This document shows, piece by piece, positions 8,412-17,454 of a DNA stretch of 51,232 nt (position 1 is its first letter; each line of letters starts with the position of its first letter). Source of the DNA: Asanoa iriomotensis (GTDB lineage: Bacteria; Actinomycetota; Actinomycetes; Mycobacteriales; Micromonosporaceae); assembly GCF_016862515.1 (NCBI RefSeq), contig NZ_BONC01000059.1:1-51232 (forward strand). The letters run 5' to 3'. Below the pieces are notes generated by a model, which did not search any database, was not told where the DNA came from, and was given only the letters and a program-made list of their open reading frames with translations. Made by a program: the position numbers and the translations under genes.

Positions 8412-10334
8412 GTGGCAGCTTCCGACCCCACCGGCGGCCGGCCGGTGGACCCGTCCCGAGGTGCTCTGCGCCCGCTCGGCCTGGCCGAGGCGCGGATCAC
8501 CGCGGGGTTCTGGGCCGACCGGCAGCGCGTCATCAGCGAGGGCAGCCTGGACCACGCCCGGGCCTGGATGGACAAGGTCGGGTGGACCGGCAACTTCATG
8601 ATCGGTGCGGCCACCGGGCCGGCTGAGCACCGGGGCCGCGAGTTCGCCGACTCCGAGGTCTACAAGCTGATCGAGGCGATGTCCTGGGAGACCGGCCGCA
8701 ACAACGATCCGGCCCGGAAAAGGGAGATCGACGAGCTGGTCGCGCTGATCGGCGGCGCGCAGGAGAAGGACGGCTACCTCAACACCGCCTACGGCCGCCC
8801 CGGCCAGGCGCCGCGCTGGAGCGACCTGGAGTGGGGCCACGAGCTCTACTGCGCGGGCCACCTGCTGCAGGCCGCCGTCGCCGACACCCGCGTGCACGGC
8901 CCGGGGCCGCTGCTGGAGATCGCCCGACGCACGGCCGACCACATCTGCGAGACCTTCGGCGCCGACGGCAGCACCGGGATCTGCGGCCACCCCGAGATCG
9001 AGCCGGCGCTGGTCGAGCTCTACCGGGTCACCGGCGAACGTCGCTATCTGGAACAGGCGAGGCTCTTCGTCGAGCGGCGCGGGCACCAGACGCTGGCGCC
9101 GCACCAGTTCGGCTGGTCCTACTTCAGCGACGACATCCCCGTGCGCGCGGCGACCGTCCTGCGTGGACACGCCGTGCGCGCCCTCTACCTGGCCTGCGGC
9201 GTGGTCGACGTCGCGGTCGAGACCGGCGACGACGAGCTGCTCACCGCGGTCAAGAACCAGTTCGACCGTACCCTGGCGCGGCGCACGTACCTGACCGGCG
9301 GGATGGGCTCCCGGCACATGGACGAGGCGTTCAGCGACGACTTCGTGCTGCCGTCCGACCGGGCCTATTCCGAGAGCTGCGCCAGCGTCGCCGCCGTCAT
9401 GCTGGCCTGGCGCCTGCTGCTGGCCACCGGCGACGCCCGCTACGCCGACGTGATCGAGCGGATCCTCTACAACGTGGTCGCCACCGCCATCGAGGACGAC
9501 GGGCGCGCCTTCTTCTACGCGCACAGCCTGCACCAGCGCACGCCGACCCGCGCGCTGCCCGACGACGAGGAGCAACTCGGCTTCGGCGGCGGCCCGCGGG
9601 CACCCTGGTTCGAGGTCTCGTGCTGCCTGCCCAACGTGTCCCGCCTGCTGGCCAGCCTGAGCACCTACCTCGCGGTCGCGGACGACGAGGGACTGCGGAT
9701 CATGCAGTACGCGGACGCGACGGTCGACACCCGCCTGGCGGACGGCCGCCGGGTGGCGCTGGAGACCACCACCGCGTACCCCCACGACGGCGACGTGACC
9801 ATCCGGATCACCGCGACCGACGGCGGCGAGTGGCCGCTGACCCTGCGCGTGCCAGCCTGGGCGGACGGCGCGACCGTGACGGTCGGCGGTGTGCCGGAGC
9901 CGGTCACCGGCACCCTGACCCTGCGGCGCGCGTTCGCCGCCGGCGACGAGATCCGGCTGCACCTGCCGATGGCGCCGCGGTTCACCTCGCCCGACCCCCG
10001 GATCGACGCGGTCCGCGGCTGTGTCGCGGTCGAGCGCGGCCCGGTCGTCTACTGTGCTGAGTCCCCCGTCGGCGAGCCGCTCGGCGACCTCGACCTGCTG
10101 CGGGTCGACCCGGGCCGCGCGCCGGCCGACGGCGACGAGGGCGTCGAGGTGTGGGGCGGGCTCGCCGCCGCGACCGACGCCACCTGGCCGTACGACGAGC
10201 CGGTCGGCGACGACCCGCCGCTCGGGCTGATCCGACTGTTGCCCTACCACCGCTGGGCCCGCCGTGGTCCCGCCACGATGCGGGTGTGGCTGCCCACTGT
10301 CCAGTCCCCTCGCGCAAGGAGTACGGATGGCTAG
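8412..10334 (+). CDS. cytoplasmic GH127 beta-L-arabinofuranosidase
   Basis: A 640-residue glycoside hydrolase of family 127 (old DUF1680). Family 127 enzymes use a zinc-bound cysteine nucleophile; in Bifidobacterium HypBA1 the residues are Glu322, Glu338, Cys340, Cys417 and Cys418. Here the matching set is Glu305 (MDEAFSD), Glu321 and Cys323 (SESCAS), and Cys404-Cys405 (EVSCCLPN), with identical internal spacing for the first three. There is no signal peptide, so it acts on imported oligosaccharides. The GTG at 8412 has GGAGG at 8399-8403. It is the first gene of the locus and its end overlaps the binding-protein gene by 8 bases, implying one operon. Exact linkage specificity is inference. 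Confidence 0.92.
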   Translation: MAASDPTGGRPVDPSRGALRPLGLAEARITAGFWADRQRVISEGSLDHARAWMDKVGWTGNFMIGAATGPAEHRGREFADSEVYKLIEAMSWETGRNNDPARKREIDELVALIGGAQEKDGYLNTAYGRPGQAPRWSDLEWGHELYCAGHLLQAAVADTRVHGPGPLLEIARRTADHICETFGADGSTGICGHPEIEPALVELYRVTGERRYLEQARLFVERRGHQTLAPHQFGWSYFSDDIPVRAATVLRGHAVRALYLACGVVDVAVETGDDELLTAVKNQFDRTLARRTYLTGGMGSRHMDEAFSDDFVLPSDRAYSESCASVAAVMLAWRLLLATGDARYADVIERILYNVVATAIEDDGRAFFYAHSLHQRTPTRALPDDEEQLGFGGGPRAPWFEVSCCLPNVSRLLASLSTYLAVADDEGLRIMQYADATVDTRLADGRRVALETTTAYPHDGDVTIRITATDGGEWPLTLRVPAWADGATVTVGGVPEPVTGTLTLRRAFAAGDEIRLHLPMAPRFTSPDPRIDAVRGCVAVERGPVVYCAESPVGEPLGDLDLLRVDPGRAPADGDEGVEVWGGLAAATDATWPYDEPVGDDPPLGLIRLLPYHRWARRGPATMRVWLPTVQSPRARSTDG

Positions 10335-11622
10335 ATATCGAGCACGACGTGTCGTCGCGGGTATGGCGGCGGCCCTACTGATCACCGCGGTCGCGGCGTG
10401 CGGCAACGACGACGACGCGGCGGGCGGCGGTGGCACGCAGGCCCCCGCGGTCGACGACGGCGCCACGCTGACGCTCTGGACCCGGGCCGCGACCGAGTCG
10501 GTCTCCAAGGCGTACGCGGAGAAGTACAACGCCACGCACAAGAACCAGGTGCAGGTGACCGCGTACCCCAACGAGGAGTACCCGGCCAAGCTGGCCTCGG
10601 CGGCGGGCGCCAAGTCCCTGCCCGACCTGTTCGCCTCCGACGTGGTGTTCGCGCCGCAGTACGCGTCGCAGGGCCTGTGGGTCGACGTGACCGACCGGTT
10701 CGGCGCCCTCGACGTCAAGGACAAGGTCGCGCCGGCACACGTGAAGGCCGGCACCTGGGAAGGCAAGGTCTACGCCGTCCCGCACACGATCGACATGTCC
10801 GTGATGCTCTACAACAAGGACCTCTACGCGAAGGCCGGCCTCGATCCGGAGAAGCCGCCGACCACGCTCAAGGAGTTCGCCGAGCACGCCCGCACGATCG
10901 ACAAGCTGGGCGGCGACATCAACGGCACCTACTTCGGCGGCAACTGCGGCGGTTGCGTCGAGTTCACGTTCTGGCCGTCGGTCTGGGCCGCGGGCGGCGG
11001 GGTCCTCGACGCCGAGGGCAACAATGCCAAGATCGACTCCAAGGAGATGGCGGACGTCTTCGCGATCTACCGCTCGCTCTACGACGAGGGCGTGGCCGCG
11101 CCGGCGTCGAAGGACGAGGCCGGGCCGACCTGGCTCGGCGCCCTGCAGAACGGCAAGGTCGGCATCGCGCCCGGCCCGTCGGTCTGGCTCGGGCTGATCG
11201 AGGAGAAGGGCGTGAAGATGGGTGTGGCCCCGATCCCCGGTCCCGACGGGGGCGAGTCCACCTTCGTGGGCGGCGACGCGATCGGCATCGGCGCCACCAG
11301 CACCAAGGCCGCACAGGCCTGGGACTTCCTGGCCTGGACGATGTCCGACGAGGCGCAGATCGAGGTCGTCGCGAAGAACAAGGGCGTGCCCACCCGCACC
11401 GACCTGGCGTCCAACAAATACTCGTCGACCGACCCGCGGGTCGTGCTGATCAACTCGCTGATGGCCAAGGGCCAGACGCCGTACGCCCGCAACTTCAACG
11501 CCTCCTTCAACGATCCGCAGAGCCCGTGGCTGCAGACCGTGCGCGGTGCCCTGTTCGGTGACGCCGCCTCCGCACTGAGCGGCGGCAACACCGCCATCAC
11601 GAAGTCCTTGCAACAGAGCTGA
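10327..11622 (+). CDS. sugar ABC transporter substrate-binding lipoprotein (CUT1)
   Basis: A 431-residue extracellular binding protein. I use the ATG at 10327 (AAGGAG just upstream) because it gives a twin-arginine-like N-terminus and a lipobox, LITAVAACGN, placing the mature lipoprotein at about Cys23; an upstream GTG/ATG in frame lies inside the GH127 gene. The body is a typical solute-binding family 1 sequence (TLTLWTRAATES, NEEYPAKLASAAGAKSLPDL, GDAIGIGATSTKA). It would capture arabino-oligosaccharides released by the secreted enzymes encoded downstream. A strong hairpin separates it from the permease genes, a layout that usually gives more binding protein than permease. Confidence 0.93.
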   Translation: MARYRARRVVAGMAAALLITAVAACGNDDDAAGGGGTQAPAVDDGATLTLWTRAATESVSKAYAEKYNATHKNQVQVTAYPNEEYPAKLASAAGAKSLPDLFASDVVFAPQYASQGLWVDVTDRFGALDVKDKVAPAHVKAGTWEGKVYAVPHTIDMSVMLYNKDLYAKAGLDPEKPPTTLKEFAEHARTIDKLGGDINGTYFGGNCGGCVEFTFWPSVWAAGGGVLDAEGNNAKIDSKEMADVFAIYRSLYDEGVAAPASKDEAGPTWLGALQNGKVGIAPGPSVWLGLIEEKGVKMGVAPIPGPDGGESTFVGGDAIGIGATSTKAAQAWDFLAWTMSDEAQIEVVAKNKGVPTRTDLASNKYSSTDPRVVLINSLMAKGQTPYARNFNASFNDPQSPWLQTVRGALFGDAASALSGGNTAITKSLQQS

Positions 11623-11628
11623 CCCAAC

Positions 11629-11657
11629 GGGCGGGGGCCCGAGCCGGGTCCCCGCCC
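11629..11657 (+). terminator. intra-operon stem-loop after the binding-protein gene
   Basis: The arms GGGCGGGG at 11629-11636 and CCCCGCCC at 11650-11657 pair perfectly, and a further CCC/GGG pair (11638-11640 with 11646-11648) extends the stem. An A-rich run (AACAAAAAGG) follows instead of a T-run. Placed between binding protein and permease, it is most likely an RNA-stabilising or attenuating hairpin, as in malE-malF type operons, rather than a full stop. Confidence 0.6.
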
Positions 11658-11676
11658 ACCAACAAAAAGGACGACG

Positions 11677-12627
11677 ATGACGACCGTGATCTCTCCACGC
11701 CGGGAACAGCCGGCCGAAGAGGCCAGCCGGAGAACGGTCCGCCGGCCGCGGAGGCGCCAGACCCGGCGCGCCTGGCTCGGCATCGCCTACGCCAGCCCGA
11801 CCGCGGTCATGGTCGCCCTGTTCTTCCTCGTCCCGCTCGTGCTCGTCGGTTGGATGTCGCTGCACAAGTGGCCCCTGCTCGCCCCGCCCACCTTCAACGC
11901 GCCCGACAACTTCGCCGACATCGGCGACAACGAGTTGGTGCGGTCCGCGACCTGGTTCACCGTGAAATACACGGTCGTCATCACCGTGCTGCTCTTCGCG
12001 GTCTCGCTGGGCCTGGCCCTGCTGGTCCAGCATCGCCGGCCTGGCGTCGGGTTCTTCCGCACCGCCTTCTTCCTGCCCATGGCCGTCGGGTTCGCCAGCG
12101 CCTCGCTGCTCTTCCTGGGCCTGCTCAGCGACGAGATCGGCCCGATCAGCGACCTGCTGCGGGCGGTCGGGCTGGTCGACGGCTACGTCTCGTGGACCAG
12201 CGGCAGCGCCAACTCGGCTCTCGGCTCCGCGGTCGTGCTGGTGCTCTGGCGGTTCGCGGGCTTCAACATGCTGATCCTGTTGACCGGGCTGCAGGCGATC
12301 CCGCCGGAGATCTACGAGGCGGCCCGGGTCGACGGCGCCAGCCGGTGGCAGACCTTCCGGCGCATCACGCTTCCCTTGTTGCGACCGACGATCGCGCTCG
12401 TGCTCACGTTGATGGTGACCGGGTCGCTGCTGGCCTTCGACCAGTTCTGGATCCTGACCCGGGGCGGCCCCGACAACAGCACGACCTCGCTGGTCATGGT
12501 GATCTACCGCGAGGCGTTCATCCGCCTCGACCTCGGCTCGGCCGCCGGCATCTCGGTGGTGCTGCTGGGGGTCCTGATCGTCTTCAACGTCATCCAACTC
12601 GGCGTGCTGCGCCGCCGGTCGAGCTGA
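11677..12627 (+). CDS. sugar ABC transporter permease (MalF type)
   Basis: A 316-residue inner-membrane permease of the CUT1 family. After a basic, cytoplasmic N-terminus of about 35 residues comes the first membrane helix (YASPTAVMVALFFLVPLVLV), and six segments in total. The EAA loop that contacts the ATPase reads EIYEAARVDGASRWQTFRRI. It pairs with the permease encoded 8 bases downstream and with the lipoprotein upstream. No ATPase gene is present in the locus, so a shared MsiK-like ATPase elsewhere in the genome is expected. Start ATG 11677 has an AAAAGGA ribosome site. Confidence 0.93.
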   Translation: MTTVISPRREQPAEEASRRTVRRPRRRQTRRAWLGIAYASPTAVMVALFFLVPLVLVGWMSLHKWPLLAPPTFNAPDNFADIGDNELVRSATWFTVKYTVVITVLLFAVSLGLALLVQHRRPGVGFFRTAFFLPMAVGFASASLLFLGLLSDEIGPISDLLRAVGLVDGYVSWTSGSANSALGSAVVLVLWRFAGFNMLILLTGLQAIPPEIYEAARVDGASRWQTFRRITLPLLRPTIALVLTLMVTGSLLAFDQFWILTRGGPDNSTTSLVMVIYREAFIRLDLGSAAGISVVLLGVLIVFNVIQLGVLRRRSS

Positions 12628-12635
12628 GGGAAGAG

Positions 12636-13433
12636 ATGAACCGCTCCCGCATCGGCTATTCGGTAACCGGCGCCGCGCTGGCCATCCTGTTCCTGTTCCC
12701 GTTGCTGTGGAGCGGGTGGGCCTCGGTCCGCACCGGCTCCGGCTTCGGGCTGGAGAACTACGACCGGCTGTTCACCTCCGACAACGGCGTGCGGCCGCAC
12801 CACGTGATCAACAGCCTGGTGGTCAGCGCGCTCACCGTCGGCGGCACCCTGTTCGTCGCGACCCTCGGCGGCTACGCCTTCGGCCGGTTCCGCTTCCCGG
12901 GCCGCGACCTGCTCTTCCTGGTCACCCTCGCGATCCTGATGGTCCCGTACGCGACGATCCTGATCGCCCTCTACGTGCTGCTGGGCTGGCTCGGCCTGGA
13001 GGACACCCTGATCGGGCTGAGCCTCGTGCTGATCATGTTCCAGCTACCCTTCTCGATCTTCATGATGCGTAACTCGTTCGAGGCGGTGCCGCGCGAGCTC
13101 GAAGAGTCGGCACAGATGGACGGCTGTGCCAGTGTCGGCACGCTCGTGCGGATCATGCTGCCGGCAGTGAAGCCGGGGCTGATCACGGTCGGCCTGTTCG
13201 CGTTCCTCACCTCGTGGAGCGAGTTCTTCGCGCCGCTGATCCTGCTCAACTCGACCGACAAGTTCACCACCACGCTCGCGGTCGTCAATATGCGCACGGC
13301 CAGCCACGGCTCGATCGACTACGCCGCCCTCGAGGCCGGCGTCGTCTTCATGGCCGTGCCCTGCCTGATCCTCTTCGCGTTCATGCAGCGCAGCTACGTC
13401 CGAGGCTTCACCTCGGGCGCCATCAAGGGGTAA
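12636..13433 (+). CDS. sugar ABC transporter permease (MalG type)
   Basis: A 265-residue CUT1 permease. The first helix is VTGAALAILFLFPLLWSGW; the EAA loop reads ELEESAQMDGCASVGTLVRI, and further helices follow (VTLAILMVPYATILIALYVL). The ATG at 12636 has GGAAGAG just upstream and lies 8 bases after the partner permease stop, so the two are translated together. The longer open frame that extends back to 11850 is out of frame with the partner gene and is rejected. The two permeases would form one heterodimeric channel for imported oligosaccharides. Confidence 0.93.
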   Translation: MNRSRIGYSVTGAALAILFLFPLLWSGWASVRTGSGFGLENYDRLFTSDNGVRPHHVINSLVVSALTVGGTLFVATLGGYAFGRFRFPGRDLLFLVTLAILMVPYATILIALYVLLGWLGLEDTLIGLSLVLIMFQLPFSIFMMRNSFEAVPRELEESAQMDGCASVGTLVRIMLPAVKPGLITVGLFAFLTSWSEFFAPLILLNSTDKFTTTLAVVNMRTASHGSIDYAALEAGVVFMAVPCLILFAFMQRSYVRGFTSGAIKG

Positions 13434-13513
13434 CAATCCGGACTCTGCCGACGCCCCGGGCGGACTCCGGTCAAAGAAATTGATCTTCATCTATTTCTGG
13501 AGGTGCCCCCACC

Positions 13514-15997
13514 ATGCACAGACCCCCGCTGTCGCGCCGGACCGTCCTCAAGGCCGGCGCGGCGACCGCGGTGGCGACGACCGCCGCCACGGCGTTCCCC
13601 GGCACGGCGCAGGCCGTGCGCCCGGACAACGGTGTCTCGGCGTACGCCTTCCCGCTCACCGCCGTGCGCCTGCTGTCCGGCCCGTTCCAGGCCAACGCCG
13701 GCCGCACGATGTCCTACCTGACGTTCCTCGACGCGGACCGGCTGCTGCACATGTTCCGCGTCAACGCCGGCATCGCCTCGTCGGCGACCCCGTGCGGCGG
13801 CTGGGAGTCGCCGACCACCGAGCTGCGCGGCCACTCGCTCGGCCACGTGCTCAGCGCCCTCGCCCAGGCGTACGCGAGCACCGGCGACGCCTCCTACAAG
13901 ACCAAGGGCGACTACATCGTCACCCAACTCGGGCTGTGCCAGGACCGGGCCACCGCCCGCGGCTTCAACACCGGCTATCTGTCGGCGTACCCGGAAAGCT
14001 TCATCGACCGGGTGGAGACCGGCCAGGCGGTCTGGGCGCCCTACTACACGCTGCACAAGATCATGGCCGGCCTGCTCGACATGCACCTGCTGGCCGGCAA
14101 CGCGCAGGCGCTGACGATCCTCAACCGCAAGGCCGCCTGGGTGCAGTTCCGCAACAGCCGGCTGACGCTCAGCCAGCGGCAGGCCATGCTGCGCACGGAG
14201 TTCGGCGGCGTCGGCGAGACCCTCTACAACCTCTACCAGTACGGGGAGAACGCCGCGCACCTCACGACGGCACAGTATTTCGACCACGCGCAGATCTTCG
14301 ATCCGTTGGCCAACAACGTCGACCAGCTCAACGGCTTCCACGCCAACACGCAGATCCCCAAGGCGCTGGCGGCGATCCGCGGCTTCCACGCCACCGGCAC
14401 CACGCGCTATCGCGACATCGCGTCGAACTTCTGGAACTTCGTCGTCAACCAGCACTCGTACGCGATCGGCGGCAACTCGAACGGCGAGTATTTCCAGCCC
14501 CCGAACGCGATCGCCAGCGAGCTGTCGGACTCGACCTGTGAGTGCTGCAACTCGTACAACATGCTCAAGCTGACCCGGCAGTTGTTCTTCACGTTCCCGA
14601 ACCGGGCCGCCGAGCTGATGGACTTCTACGAGAAGGCCCTCTACAACCACCTGCTGGGCGCGCAGAACCCGAGCTCCACGCACGGCTTCCACTGCTACTA
14701 CGTGCCGTTGCGGGCCGGTGGCATCAAGACCTACAGCAACGACTACAACAACTTCACCTGTTGCCACGGCACGGGCATGGAGACCAACACGAAGTACGGC
14801 GACAGCATCTACTTCTACAACGGCAACACCCTGTGGGTGAACCTGTTCATCGCGTCCACGTTGACCTGGCCCGGGCGCAGCATCACGATCCGGCAGGACA
14901 CCACCTATCCGGAAGCACCGACCAGCCGGCTCACCGTGACCGGCTCCGGCCCGATCGACCTGCGGGTGCGCATCCCGTCCTGGACCTCGGGCGCGCAGGT
15001 GCGGGTCAACGGGGTCGTGCAGGGCACGGCGACGCCGGGCAGCTACCTGGCCATCAACCGCACCTGGGCCAGCGGCGACACGGTCGACATCAGCCTGCCG
15101 ATGTCGCTGGCCATCGAGCCCACGCCCGACAACTCCGCCGTGCGCGCGGTCAAGCACGGGCCGATCGTGCTCGCCGGGCAGTACGGCTCGACGAACCTCA
15201 GCGGGCTGCCGACGCTCAACGCGAGCACGCTGGCGGCCTCCAGCACGCCGTTGCAGTACACCGCGACAGCTTCGACGGGCGCGGTGACGCTGCTGCCGTT
15301 CTACAAGACGCACGGCGTCCGCTACACCGTCTACTGGAACGTCACCTCGACACCGAACCTGCCGGCGTTCGTCGCGCACTATCCGTTCGACGAGACGTCG
15401 GGCACCACCGCGGCCGACGCGACCGGCAACGGCCGCACCGCCACGCTGGCCGGCGGCGCCGGGCGGACCACCGGGCGCAGCGGCAACGCGGTCAACCTCA
15501 ACGGATCCAGCCAGTACGTGAGCCTGCCGTCCGGCATCCTGGCCGGCGCGACCGCGTTCACGGTCGCCACCTGGGTGCGCGTCACCACCCTTGCCAACTG
15601 GGCCCGGCTGTTCGACTTCGGCAGCGGCACGGGCACCAACATGTTCCTGGTCCCGCGCAGTGGCAGCGGCACCGCCCGCTACGCCATCACCGCAGGCGGG
15701 GCCGGCGGCGAGCAGCGCATCGACGCGCCGGCGGCCCTGCCCGCCGGCGTGTGGACCCACGTCGCCGTCACGCACACCGGCAACGTCGGCATCCTCTACG
15801 TCAACGGCGCGGAGGTCGCCCGCAACTCCGCGCTCACCACCCGGCCTTCGAGCCTCGGCACGACCACGCAGAACTGGATCGGGCGCTCGCAGTACAGCGG
15901 TGACCCGTATCTGAACGCCGCGGTGGATGGCTTCCGCGTCTACAGCCGTGCGCTGTCCGCCAGCGAGATCGCTGCCCTCAACTCCTCCGGCCAGTAA
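13514..15997 (+). CDS. secreted GH127 enzyme with LamG domain
   Basis: An 827-residue exported enzyme. The N-terminus (LSRRTVLKAGAATAVATT) is a Tat signal, fitting a metal-dependent enzyme folded before export. Residues about 40-610 are a GH127/DUF1680 catalytic domain (WAPYYTLHKIMAGLLDMHL). The zinc and nucleophile residues are visible as CECC near residue 342 and TCCHG near 415-417, the same places as in characterised family members. A glutamate precedes the first cluster by 18 residues (SNGEYF). Residues about 617-827 form a LamG/concanavalin-A-like domain (FVAHYPFDETSGTTAADATG), probably for glycan binding. GGAGG at 13499-13503 serves the ATG. It would trim arabinofuranose from plant glycans outside the cell. 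Confidence 0.9.
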   Translation: MHRPPLSRRTVLKAGAATAVATTAATAFPGTAQAVRPDNGVSAYAFPLTAVRLLSGPFQANAGRTMSYLTFLDADRLLHMFRVNAGIASSATPCGGWESPTTELRGHSLGHVLSALAQAYASTGDASYKTKGDYIVTQLGLCQDRATARGFNTGYLSAYPESFIDRVETGQAVWAPYYTLHKIMAGLLDMHLLAGNAQALTILNRKAAWVQFRNSRLTLSQRQAMLRTEFGGVGETLYNLYQYGENAAHLTTAQYFDHAQIFDPLANNVDQLNGFHANTQIPKALAAIRGFHATGTTRYRDIASNFWNFVVNQHSYAIGGNSNGEYFQPPNAIASELSDSTCECCNSYNMLKLTRQLFFTFPNRAAELMDFYEKALYNHLLGAQNPSSTHGFHCYYVPLRAGGIKTYSNDYNNFTCCHGTGMETNTKYGDSIYFYNGNTLWVNLFIASTLTWPGRSITIRQDTTYPEAPTSRLTVTGSGPIDLRVRIPSWTSGAQVRVNGVVQGTATPGSYLAINRTWASGDTVDISLPMSLAIEPTPDNSAVRAVKHGPIVLAGQYGSTNLSGLPTLNASTLAASSTPLQYTATASTGAVTLLPFYKTHGVRYTVYWNVTSTPNLPAFVAHYPFDETSGTTAADATGNGRTATLAGGAGRTTGRSGNAVNLNGSSQYVSLPSGILAGATAFTVATWVRVTTLANWARLFDFGSGTGTNMFLVPRSGSGTARYAITAGGAGGEQRIDAPAALPAGVWTHVAVTHTGNVGILYVNGAEVARNSALTTRPSSLGTTTQNWIGRSQYSGDPYLNAAVDGFRVYSRALSASEIAALNSSGQ

Positions 15998-16008
15998 GGG
16001 AGCCCTCG

Positions 16009-17442
16009 ATGAGGAAACGTCTCGCGGTGATCGCCGGGGTGGTGACCCTGGCGGCCGCCGTGCTGTTCGGTGCCGCCGCACAGGCCGCCAACCCCGTCAT
16101 CACCAGCATCTACACCGCCGACCCGGCGCCGCTGGTCGTCGGCAACACCATGTACGTCTACACCGGCCGCGACGAGGCCTCGACCAGCCAGCAGAACTTC
16201 GTCATGCGGGAGTGGCACGTGCTGTCGTCGACGGACGCGGCCACCTGGACCGACCGCGGCGTGCGCGCCAACATCGCCACGTTCCCGTGGGCGGGTGCCG
16301 ACGCCTGGGCCAGCGAGGTCGAGCCCCGCAACGGGCGCTACTACTGGTACACGTCGATCAACGGCAACGGCCCGGGCTGGATGAACATCGGCGTGGCGGT
16401 CGGCGACAGCCCGCTCGGCCCGTTCACCGACGCCAAGGGCGGCCCGCTGATCAGCGACAGCACGGCCAACTCGTCGGGGCTCAACATCGACCCGACGGTG
16501 TTCGTCGACGACGACGGCCAGGCCTACATGTACTGGGGCGGCTACTGGGCACCACGGGCCGTCCGGCTGGCCTCGAACATGATCGACACGGTCGGCTCGG
16601 TCGTCACGCCGCAGGGGCTCACCAACTACTGGGAGGCCCCGTTCATGTTCAAGCGCAACGGGCTCTACTACATGATCTACGCCGCGAACGACACCAACGG
16701 GTGCGTGACCAGTTCCAGTTACGCCTGCCAGCGGTACGCGACGGCGACGAACCCGATGGGGCCGTGGACCCACCGCGGCATCGTGCTCGGCCAGGTCTCG
16801 TCGACCACCAACCACGCCGGGGTGGTCGAGTTCAACGGGCAGTGGTACATGGTCTACCACAACGCGAACGCGCCCGGCGGTGGCAACTTCCGCCGCTCGG
16901 TGGCGGTCGACCAGATGTTCTTCAACTCCGACGGGACGATCCAGCGGGTGGTGCAGACCACCACCGGGCCGCCGGCGAACCCGGGCGGCCCGACCAACCC
17001 GCCGACCTCGGGCACCAACCTCGGGCCCAGCGCGACCGCGTCGACGTCGTACGTGTCGTCGTGGGAGTCGCTGGCCGCGATCAACAACGGCGGCACGCCG
17101 GCCACCTCGCAGGACCGCTCCAACCTCGCGTACGGCAACTGGCCGCAGCAGGGCACCCAGTGGATCGAGTACCAGTGGCCGTCGGCCCGGTCGATCAACC
17201 GGGTGGCCACCTACTGGTTCGACGACAACCAGGGCATCGACCTGCCGGCCTCGTGCCAGGTGCAGCACTGGAACGGCAGCGCCTACGTCGCCGTGCCCGG
17301 TCAGTCGGCCTGTGGTGTCGCCGGCAACACGTTCAACTCGACGACGTTCACCGCGGTCAGCACGACCCGGTTGCGGCTGTCGATCACCTCTCGGTCCGGT
17401 TTCTCGACCGGCGTCCTCGAGTGGCAGGCATTTCAGTCTTAG
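16009..17442 (+). CDS. secreted GH43-like glycosidase with discoidin-type domain
   Basis: A 477-residue exported protein starting with a Sec signal (VIAGVVTLAAAVLFGAAAQA). Residues about 28-320 are a five-bladed GH43/62-superfamily propeller: catalytic base in YTADPAP, pKa-tuning aspartate in GLNIDPTVFVDDDG, acid in NYWEAPFMF. Members are alpha-L-arabinofuranosidases, arabinanases or beta-xylosidases; the locus favours an arabinose-releasing role. After a proline/glycine linker (GGPTNPPTSGTN), residues about 340-477 form an F5/8-type C (discoidin-like) domain that closely resembles the last domain of the next protein (shared SYxSSWES pattern). It starts 11 bases after the GH127-LamG stop. Confidence 0.88.
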   Translation: MRKRLAVIAGVVTLAAAVLFGAAAQAANPVITSIYTADPAPLVVGNTMYVYTGRDEASTSQQNFVMREWHVLSSTDAATWTDRGVRANIATFPWAGADAWASEVEPRNGRYYWYTSINGNGPGWMNIGVAVGDSPLGPFTDAKGGPLISDSTANSSGLNIDPTVFVDDDGQAYMYWGGYWAPRAVRLASNMIDTVGSVVTPQGLTNYWEAPFMFKRNGLYYMIYAANDTNGCVTSSSYACQRYATATNPMGPWTHRGIVLGQVSSTTNHAGVVEFNGQWYMVYHNANAPGGGNFRRSVAVDQMFFNSDGTIQRVVQTTTGPPANPGGPTNPPTSGTNLGPSATASTSYVSSWESLAAINNGGTPATSQDRSNLAYGNWPQQGTQWIEYQWPSARSINRVATYWFDDNQGIDLPASCQVQHWNGSAYVAVPGQSACGVAGNTFNSTTFTAVSTTRLRLSITSRSGFSTGVLEWQAFQS

Positions 17443-17454
17443 GAGGTGAGCCCC

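Noticed and set aside
5906-8614. A 902-codon minus-strand frame across the caspase and LacI genes
   Set aside because: Out of frame with both real genes, arginine-rich, no recognisable domain.
13487-16081. An 864-codon minus-strand frame
   Set aside because: Antisense shadow of the secreted GH127 gene.
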